Shown piece by piece: positions 58,101 to 64,000 of a stretch of DNA of 64,000 nt. The notes below the pieces were generated by a model. It was not told where the DNA came from. It did not search any database and worked only from the letters and a program-made list of their open reading frames with translations. A program made the position numbers and the translations under genes. Within the stretch, counting starts at the first letter, position 1. Every line of letters begins with the position of its first letter. This DNA is from Cristatella mucedo (taxonomy: Eukaryota > Bryozoa > Phylactolaemata > Cristatellidae): NCBI GenBank assembly GCA_009760855.2, contig WPIO01000154.1:744001-808000 (forward strand), written 5' to 3'.

Positions 58101-61100
58101 CACCTGGCAGTTCATTTTTCGAAAGCCAACATGCCACCCATTCCGATGGGTGGCATGCTGGGGCAAATGTGGATGACTGGCCTTTGATGGCAGCTGCCGG
58201 GTGATCGTAGTTGCAGCAAAGTTGGCTAGCAAAGCCAGTGAGTACCTATTAATACAGTTGTATAGCACCCTCAGAGAACTTAATCTCTTTCTAGGCAAGT
58301 AAGCAAGTATATACCATCCATTGTCCTAATCCTGTGCCGTTTCTTTGTCTTCAAAGAGTTCAACCAGCTCCAGTTGGGGTGGGCAGAATGGACGCGCACC
58401 CAGTATTGTCATCAGAGTGTTTAGAGTCTACATAGTTGGTGCCCTAACTACGCAAAGGACGAATGACGCAAGACCCAATAAATGCAGTGATAAACAAGTG
58501 TCTTTTAAGCTTCTTTTTAAATCTCGTAATGTCAGGGGATGTCGTGACGTCCGTTGGTAGTGAGTTCCGGGTTTTACGAGCATATGAACTTAAGGCACGG
58601 TTTCCAAAGGTTTTGAGGCTCGTACGAGGTTTAGCTTAACGATTTAAGTCAGAGCAATGGGTTTTACGATTCTTGGCCTGGTGGGGCAGTAGTTTTGATA
58701 GGTAGGCTGTAGCCAAAGGATGAAGGGACCTAAACGTGAGTGACAGAACCGTGACGTCGATGCATTGCTGACTGGTAGCCAGTGCAGGTCGGTGAGAAGT
58801 AATGTGATATGGCAACTGCGATGCTAATGACAGACAATCCTAGCTGCTGAGTTTTGCACGAGCTATAAGCGCCTGATTGCTCATGCTGGTATACCAGCAA
58901 GCAGTGAGTTACAGAAGTCAATACGGGATGTCACAAATGTACAGACTAATGTAGACATGGTATCCCGGACTAAGCATCCCGAATTTTAGTGATGATATGC
59001 AGCTGAAAGAAGGCAGACTTGGCTGTGTACCAGATGCTCATCTAGTGAAAGGTCACTTTGAAACAGGACACCTAGATTAGGCAGCAGCAGATGTAGCAGA
59101 AGATATGTTGGCAGAGCCGATTTTGAGCAATGCTATTTCCAGTTTCTGAGTCACACTTAGTTTGCCTATAGCTTTTAAGTTGGTTTTGTTGTCATTTAAT
59201 TGGAGAAAGTTCGCTGCCATCCATGTACAGATGTCAGCAGTACATGCAACAAAGATGTTTAGCGAATTCGACATGCCCGAGGGCTGGGAGGGATCAAAGC
59301 AAAGGTACACCTGATTGTCATCTGCATAGAAGTGAAAGCCTCGATTGTGCTTGGCGATCACATCGGCAAGAAGGAGAGTATAAACCGTGAAAATAAGCAG
59401 ATCGAGCACAGATCCTGAGGTACCCATTACTTCGGTGGTTCTTTGGGTGGCCTTTGACTGTTCACATCAATACTATAGAGTCTTCCACTGAGACAGGATC
59501 TGAACCACTGCAGTGCTGAGAAGGTCGTTATACACCTTAAGCAATGCTGACTCCATGTAGGGATTAGCTCTAAATTCCGACTGGCATTTACTTGCTAGGT
59601 TTGAGATTCCAATGCCGAAACTCGGTCGAGTGTCTTTGAATACGAATGGTAAAAGGGAGACTGGGAGGAAGCTGCTTAAGTTAAAAGGGAGACCTGGCGA
59701 AAGCTGCTCAAGTTCTCTTGGTCCAGTATTGCTCTCTTAATTAATGGCCCAACAAAATCCTTTTTTGAAAGGTGCAGGGACATAACCTGAGGCTGAGGAC
59801 ATATTTATTATGTTAGTTATGCATGGGAGCAGCAGATCTATGCCTCCCAGGAGTAGGACCATGGGAATAGGGTGTACAGGACTGGTAGTTTTCTTTGACT
59901 GGGAGATGAATTTTAGGATGAGGTCAGTCGTGGCCCGCTGTCATATAAGCTATGAGTTAGTGCAGAATTGCGGGACAAGAGTCCTGTGTTAATGTTATAG
60001 ATGGACAGGAGTCCAGAGGGGTGCTGCCACCATAGGGATGGACTCTCTGATCGTGTCCATCTTGCTGACAAAGAAGCTAGAGGACCGATCGGCTAGGTTG
60101 TCTTAAGGGCTAGGTTGCCACAAGTACTGCTAGGGAAGGAGCTAACCTGGGAGCATTTAAGGAGAATTCGTTGCTAGCAGCTGCATCTCTTCGTTCATGA
60201 CTGCTGTTGCTGTATCGTGTGCGTAAGCCGGCTCACACGATGCCTGCTGCTTGCGGATGCTATCACCAATCATTTCATAATGCTTTCTATGCAGCATCTG
60301 TAAAGTGCCTAGAAACAGATCCAGTTCTCTGAGGGTGCTATGCATATGCGTTGTTATTATTAGTAGTATTATTATCATGCCGTCGCCTTCTTACAACCAC
60401 GTTGGCTTCGATGAGGACGAATATGCCATTACTCTGGCCCCGGCGCAGGTCTCATTAAGTGCAGTGGTGCCGCAACCTATTTTAGCCAGCCTTCTTGCCA
60501 CCGTATGCTCCGCGTGACGCCAGTGCCTGATCTTCGTGGCAGCACAGCTCCTAACAGACGAAATGGCTGTGATTGGCGGCTGCTGCCTTTGCTAGTGACC
60601 GAGTCAATTTTCTCCTCCAGGTGGATTTGCCTGCGTTTTCGTTGCTCAAGATGCTGTGAGCGGGAAAGAATTTGCCATCAAGGTATGGCACGCCTGCTAT
60701 GTACTGCATAGTCAGTTGCTTGTTTAGCACTTCATGCCTTCGTTGGGGGTGTGGCTTCGTGCAGTAGTGTTAGTGCAGCAGCTGCTGCCCACCAGCACTG
60801 CGTGTGCAATGGAACTTGATTGTGCATCGTGCAATAATAACAATACTAATATAGAGCCCAAGAAGATCCAAATCTCTATCTAGGTGTTTTACAACTTGCT
60901 GCAAAAGAATAAATAACCAAGGGTTATTTACATGCAAGCTATCAAGCTAAGACAAGCATGCACAAGTATCTTACTCGGCCATAATGCCAAAGCAAGCAAC
61001 TGAGCAGTCAATAGTCAATGGTCAGTGGGGCCTCTGGTTTTTAAAATGCACTGACTCAGGCTCAAGTAAGTACCCAAAGCACACAGGAACAAAAAAAAGA

Positions 61101-63610
61101 AGACACATTTATTGGGGCAAAGGGAAAGCCACCCGGGTTGGGCTCATTGGGTAAGGGACTCGCCTTTGACGACCAAGGTCGTGAGCTCGAGCCCTGTGGC
61201 ATATGTGAAGCGCCCGGATAAAGATCAAGTTCTTGTAGGGGGCTATGCAAATGAGTTAGATAATTGTTTTTCAAGCTGACCGGTGCAGATTTGTAATTAG
61301 CAGCAACTTGAACGTTAAAGACAACTGGGTTTATTTATTTAAATTTAGCTTCTGTCGATTCGCCGAGTTTTATGTTGTTCCAGGTACGACGAGCACGATT
61401 TCCTTACAGGTTCTTATAAGTGTTGCACACTGTCTCTTTGTTGCAGAGGCTTTTGGCAAGTGACGAAGCTAAGAATCAAGCGATCATGCAGGAGATACGC
61501 TTTCTTGTATCCTTGAAAAAATCGGTCATCATTTCAAGCGACGGTCCCAACTTCAGAGCAGGAATACAAAGCGTGGGCAGCGCTGATTGTGCTGATTATG
61601 CAGTGCATGCTGCTGCTAGGAGCCACTCCCTCCCTTTGCTAACGCGTGTGCAACTCTGTCCCTTGTTGTCACGGGCTGCATGCAAATTCTTTGTACTGCA
61701 GTGAGCACTGACCTAAGGATGCATCCTCTCGAAACAGTTCTAAGATGCTTGGTTGGGACGTGTCTTCGATGCAAGCTACCATGGGAATCTGCTGCTTAAC
61801 TCTATATGCTATTGACTTTTTTTATTAGCTTTTACATTCCAAAGGCTTTGCTAGCATGCTGTAGTATTGTCAATGAAAGACAAGGTCGCTGGATCCTGAT
61901 AAAGTGAGATCAAGTGCAGTTCGTCGTCATTGGCTTGTTGCGACTCTTGGTGTACCGATGGGCCACGAAAGATGTGGAGCGAGGGGAAGATAGGCGAGCG
62001 GTATTTGCAGCTGTCTAGCTGACTCTTTGTGACTCGTAGTCTGAGCTTCTCGGACAGGGTCGGTCAGTCAATCGCACGTGCATTAAGCATTAATGCGTTC
62101 AGCCTATATAATAATAAAAATAATAATAATAAGAAGAAAATGATGTTCCCTCATAAAAGTGGCATGCACTAGGAGGGTAGCATGCCCCTTTGGTCTTCCG
62201 ATATGATTATCTATCCCGGGCATGGTCGAGGCCCAGACATATCATTGAAAGGTTCAGCCCCCTTATAAACTTAACGGAGTAGCTCATGCTCAGAGAGTGG
62301 TTATAATCACTGTAGCAGAAAGCACAGCAAAACCGAAGTCTAGCCCTGCAGCAAGTGATTGGTTAGGCTATGGCCCATGCTGGTCAAGGAGTGATGCTGG
62401 TATGAAGGATAGCAGGCAAACAAATAAGCATTGTGCTTGCAAGTACAGTAATGCTAATGCACAACCACACGTCCACGTGCAAGTGTGCTCACACACTGGC
62501 GCATGTATACACATGCATGCCCAGACATGTGCACTTACTCTATTTCACGGCTTTTTTTAGTGCACGATGTACTAGTTCTCTATTAGATATACAGGGCCTG
62601 GTAGCTGGTGACGTGACCTGGTCACGTTTCATTACGTCCAAGCATGTGCTTGCATAGTGTGCATTTTGCTAGTGCTGGCTAGCTAAATATTACTCGGAAT
62701 CTTTGGTTAGTTGAAACTACTTGGAATCTTTCAGTTTGACTGGTAAATGCCTGCATCTGCTGCTGCTGCCTGAATCTGCTGCAGCAGCTGCTGCTTCTGT
62801 TGTTATTGTCAGTGGTGTCAGACCATTCGTGGTTGACATCATTCAAGCATAGGCACCATTTTTTCCCTGACGTCCTTCGTCAGAAAAAGCTGTCCGGCCA
62901 TCCCAACATACTGACCTTTGTCGCTGCTGCCTCGATCGACAAGAGTGAATCGACGGCCGGATTCTCCGAATACCTTCTACTCACCGAGCTATGCAAAGGT
63001 ACAGGAGCAGGAGTGTCAGCAGCAATCCCCCCCCCTACAGACTACAGATCGCCCCGTGCAGCCCCCTCTCTCCTGCTGCGGCTGCAGCTGCCGTCAGTGA
63101 ATGCGCACACCGTGAATGGTCGCTATCGCAGTCTGATGCGGAGCTCCTCCAGACTGATGCCACCTGCCTCCTTGCCATTGCCTGTTCTCATCGTGCCATC
63201 GTTTGCTAATAAACCGTTCAATTTATGGCACGGCTGCTGCTTAATGCAGACGTGAATTGCCACCAGAGGTCGGCTCTGCATCTTTATGACTGCACGACTC
63301 TTCTCGTGCCATTGAGAAGCTTTACGTGCGCGTTCGTGGCACCTTGTAGCCTTTGATTTGCTGCTGCTGCCAAGGTTTTTTCTGCACCGTCTGACCTGTG
63401 ACACCAGGCTGGCACACGAGTGCAGCTTAGCAAGAAAGTTAATGATTTTTTTGTGTTTTATGTATCATAGGTGCCATCGTTGATGTTTATAGAAGACGTA
63501 ATGGTACGCCGTTGCCATGCGACAGGATACTGCCCATCTTCTGCCAGCTGTGTTCAGCTGTTAGACATATGCACAGCCAATCACCACCGATCATTCACCG
63601 AGACCTCAAG
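52750..63610 (+). CDS. GAK: cyclin-G-associated kinase, N-terminal half of kinase domain (5 exons, continues past window)
   Basis: The coding sequence is join(52750-52879, 60621-60682, 61447-61506, 62884-62998, 63471-63610), 507 nt giving 169 residues with no stop. GAK is a Ser/Thr kinase of the Numb-associated family. It phosphorylates the mu subunits of clathrin adaptors and, through a C-terminal J domain, helps Hsc70 uncoat clathrin vesicles. Residues 24-40 (IGQAVEIGEQRLRIRKL) lead into the glycine loop (AEGGFACVF, 42-50). K64 in FAIK is the ATP lysine and E80 in MQEIRF is the alpha-C glutamate. LSGHPNI (87-93), LLLTELCKG (115-123) and IIHRDLK (163-169, catalytic D167) follow. HPNI and TELCKG fit GAK/auxilin better than AAK1 or BIKE. 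Exon phases chain as 1,0,0,1 and all introns are GT-AG. The start has A at -3 and fits the usual short GAK N-terminus. Later kinase, PTEN-like and J-domain exons lie outside the window. Confidence 0.93.
53757..53853. repeat. (GA)n microsatellite in GAK intron 1
   Basis: About 95 bases of near-pure GAGAGA. Confidence 0.95.
54043..54110 (+). mobile_element. SINE-2 head fragment
   Basis: GATGGCACACTGGGTAAGAT, then GGTTGCTTTTCACGACCTCA: the A-box half only. It breaks off before the B box. Confidence 0.75.
54915..54995 (+). mobile_element. SINE-2 tail fragment
   Basis: AAGCCGTAAAGGCTCTTCTG, then TTTTAAATCAGCTAG. The head is missing. Confidence 0.75.
55120..55205. repeat. (CT)n-rich tract
   Basis: CTCTCTTTCCCTTCTTCTCT, then pure (CT)n at about 55168-55195. 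Confidence 0.9.
55310..55680 (-). mobile_element. LINE-B 3' end
   Basis: GGAAGCCAACAGACTTAATC, GCATAAGAATGGTGAAAGTG and GCACTAGGATGCTGGCACTA parallel the 51.9-52.25 kb copy. It is more decayed. Confidence 0.78.
55688..56530 (+). mobile_element. LINE-A 3' half
   Basis: Starts in the FQSDLSLDDHIS block, then CNSLLAGLPACTIRRLQLVQ-like residues, HLLDLLLPPG, a 3' UTR with TGCATGCAGCCACTAAGCAT, the hairpin (AAAGACATTGATTTCTCTGA) and (ATT)n at 56503-56525. Confidence 0.9.
56755..56850 (+). mobile_element. LINE-A tail, decayed
   Basis: GTAAGCTGTAAAGTGCCTAG, then ATACAGATTTGATAGGGAGC and GAAATACATTACTATCAG. Confidence 0.6.
58130..58157. repeat. 12-bp perfect hairpin, 4-nt loop
   Basis: CATGCCACCCAT pairs exactly with ATGGGTGGCATG across TCCG, inside GAK intron 1. 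Confidence 0.85.
58250..58300 (-). mobile_element. SINE-1/LINE-A-type tail fragment
   Basis: ACAGTTGTATAGCACCCTCA and GAGAACTTAATCTCTTTCTA mix features of both tails (AACTTAATC as in SINE-1, TTTCTAGG as in LINE-A). Confidence 0.65.
58440..60165 (-). mobile_element. LINE-A copy in GAK intron 1, antisense
   Basis: About 1.7 kb from the 3' UTR to the RT entry region. Minus frame: TSGSVLDLLIFTVYTLLLAD, HFYADDNQVYLCFDPSQPSG (intact YADD) and RTWMAANFLQ-like residues; at 59.8 kb the MHNxxMLMxTIS-type linker block. It has many frameshifts and short internal duplications at about 59652-59710. Confidence 0.88.
60250..60382 (+). mobile_element. LINE-A 3' tail
   Basis: CAATCATTTCATAATGCTTT, GTAAAGTGCCTAGAAACAGA, CAGTTCTCTGAGGGTGCTAT and (ATT)n. 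It ends about 240 bp before GAK exon 2. Confidence 0.82.
60621..60682 (+). CDS. GAK: GAK exon 2 (glycine loop to VAIK lysine)
   Basis: The acceptor is CTCCTCCAG|GTGG and the donor is ATCAAG|GTATGG. The 62 bases complete Gly44 and then encode GFACVFVAQDAVSGKEFAIK, ending at the ATP-binding lysine K64 in phase 0. The exon sits 7741 bp after exon 1. Confidence 0.95.
60835..60920 (-). mobile_element. LINE-A tail, decayed, in GAK intron 2
   Basis: AATAATAACAATACTAATAT, AGAAGATCCAAATCTCTATC, then TTTTACAACTTGCTGCAAAA. Confidence 0.7.
61132..61268 (+). mobile_element. SINE-1 in GAK intron 2
   Basis: GGGCTCATTGGGTAAGGGAC (A box), GTCGTGAGCTCGAGCCC (B box region), GAAGCGCCCGGATAAAGATC, AAGTTCTTGTAGGGGGCTAT and AAATGAGTTAGATA. 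Confidence 0.85.
61447..61506 (+). CDS. GAK: GAK exon 3 (alpha-C helix)
   Basis: The acceptor is TTGTTGCAG|AGGC and the donor is TTTCTT|GTATCC. The 60 bases encode 20 residues from RLLASDEAKN to QEIRFL, including the alpha-C glutamate E80. The open frame runs on past the donor, but only this donor joins to KKLSGHPN in exon 4 with the spacing expected for the family. Confidence 0.92.
61507..62883 (+). other. GAK intron 3
   Basis: GTATCC to GTCAG, 1377 bp. It has an AAT-rich stretch at 62098-62135 and a CTGCTG/CAGCAG patch at about 62755-62797. No LINE body or SINE is seen. Confidence 0.88.
62884..62998 (+). CDS. GAK: GAK exon 4 (beta-4/beta-5 and hinge)
   Basis: The acceptor is CGTCAG|AAAAAG and the donor is GCAAAG|GTACAG, phase 1. 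The exon encodes KKLSGHPNILTFVAAASI, then a short acidic linker, then EYLLLTELCK, which is the hinge. It keeps the GAK-type HPNI and TELCKG signatures. Confidence 0.95.
62999..63470 (+). other. GAK intron 4
   Basis: GTACAG to CATAG, 472 bp. No repeat is recognised apart from a C-run near 63025. Confidence 0.88.
63471..63610 (+). CDS. GAK: GAK exon 5 (alpha-D to catalytic loop)
   Basis: The acceptor is TATCATAG|GTGCC and the donor is CTCAAG|GTAGGT, phase 0. The exon finishes Gly123 and encodes 46 residues ending in HMHSQSPPIIHRDLK with the catalytic aspartate D167. The next exon, expected to start with V-E-N and the DFG loop, is beyond the window. Confidence 0.95.
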
Positions 63611-63654
63611 GTAGGTCGAAGGCAGGCTGTTAAGCAAGCAGTCTTCCTGTTACA

Positions 63655-63765
63655 ATATTGACTATTATATAATACATATGATATAATATGCAATATATAT
63701 AATATATAATACATATTATATAATATATGTTAGTATAATATATACTACTATATAACACAACATTG
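63655..63765. repeat. (AT)n-rich tract
   Basis: ATATAATACATATTATATAA-type sequence for about 110 bases. Confidence 0.9.
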
Positions 63766-63929
63766 ACTGATTTCTATCCCATTCAGGATCCTGAATTTTA
63801 CTGGAATACCTGTTGTATTTTCAATCAGTCTTTATCAAGCAGTGTGTGCAGTCCGTACCGATTTTATGCTTGGGCCAGAGCAATGCAATTATGTGGCCCT
63901 GTGCTGTTTTTAGATATGTAAAAGTAAAG

Positions 63930-64000
63930 GATAGCTGATTCCATAGCCTCATTGATGTATTGGTAGCAGCTATCACCCTACTTTCAATGGGCAATAAAGG
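63930..64000 (-). mobile_element. SINE-2 tail, cut by the window end
   Basis: Minus sense: TTTATTGCCCATTGAAAGTA, GGTGATAGCTGCTACCAATA, then GAGGCTATGGAATCAGCT. It is a diverged tail; the head would lie beyond 64000. Confidence 0.6.

Larger units (their letters stand above)
52880..60620 (+). other. GAK intron 1 (7.7 kb, repeat-filled)
   Basis: GT at 52880 and AG at 60619. It holds a GC-rich start with (CG)n at 53040-53058, a (GA)n array, SINE-2 pieces, a LINE-B end, two long LINE-A copies of opposite orientation and three LINE-A tail fragments. Stretches 53060-53750, 53860-54040, 54110-54915 and 56850-58125 show no recognised repeat or exon. Confidence 0.88.
60683..61446 (+). other. GAK intron 2
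   Basis: GTATGG to TTGCAG, 764 bp. It holds a LINE-A tail (minus, 60835-60920) and a SINE-1 (plus, 61132-61268). Confidence 0.9.
63611..64000 (+). other. start of GAK intron 5
   Basis: Opens GTAGGT. It holds an AT-only tract at 63655-63765 and a SINE-2 tail at the window end. Confidence 0.8.

Noticed and set aside
62800-63255. 151-codon frame as a separate gene
   Set aside because: Only 62884-62998 matches the kinase; the rest is intron on either side, with clear AG and GT borders.

Overview
The window is eukaryotic, and I read it as an invertebrate animal genome. It shows spliced GT-AG exons of an animal-type protein kinase, long runs of dinucleotide microsatellites, and many decayed non-LTR retrotransposons and tRNA-derived SINEs. 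I cannot name the species. There are no bacterial operons, rRNA genes or CRISPR arrays. Most long open frames, such as the Ser-Leu and Arg-Glu runs, are translations of (CT)n/(GA)n arrays and are not genes.

Layout. From 1 to about 52.3 kb the window is repeat-rich intergenic DNA. The dominant element, called LINE-A here, is an L2/CR1-like LINE with an APE-type endonuclease, a reverse transcriptase, and a 3' end made of a two-stem hairpin followed by (ATT)n. The best copy is at 12.0-15.3 kb on the minus strand. Many 5'-truncated copies, lone tails and nested copies lie elsewhere. A second LINE family (LINE-B) is seen as 3' ends at 1.6, 42.2, 47.5, 51.8 and 55.3 kb. Two tRNA-derived SINE families are scattered through the window. 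SINE-1 carries the same double hairpin as the LINE-A tail, and SINE-2 has a different tail. A pogo/Tigger-like DNA transposon remnant lies at 40.66-42.19 kb. A 1-kb MITE-like element lies at 49.86-50.87 kb. Two arrays at 21.5-24.2 and 44.4-45.6 kb look like an old, decayed satellite with a period near 175 bp. Large (GA/CT)n tracts recur, the longest at 16.86-18.18 kb.

From 52.75 kb to the window end lies the one gene I can assign firmly. It is the 5' part of a cyclin-G-associated kinase (GAK, Numb-associated kinase family) on the plus strand, with five coding exons (52750-52879, 60621-60682, 61447-61506, 62884-62998, 63471-63610). All visible introns are GT-AG and the reading phases match. 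The exons give 169 residues, from the initiator Met through the Gly-rich loop, the ATP-binding Lys, the alpha-C Glu and the HRDLK catalytic loop. The rest of the kinase and the PTEN-like, clathrin-binding and J domains would lie beyond the window. The 7.7-kb first intron is filled with the same LINEs, SINEs and microsatellites as the intergenic part.

The most interesting signals are four. The first is the hairpin tail shared by SINE-1 and LINE-A, which suggests SINE-1 is moved by LINE-A machinery. The second is a LINE-A subfamily in which two copies share a (CT)n tract inside the RT frame, a YAND instead of YADD catalytic motif, and other diagnostic residues. The third is the degenerate satellite of near-nucleosomal period. 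The fourth is the repeated birth of (GA/CT)n arrays at different places inside LINE copies. Coordinates of repeats were set by eye and may be off by 5-20 bases.
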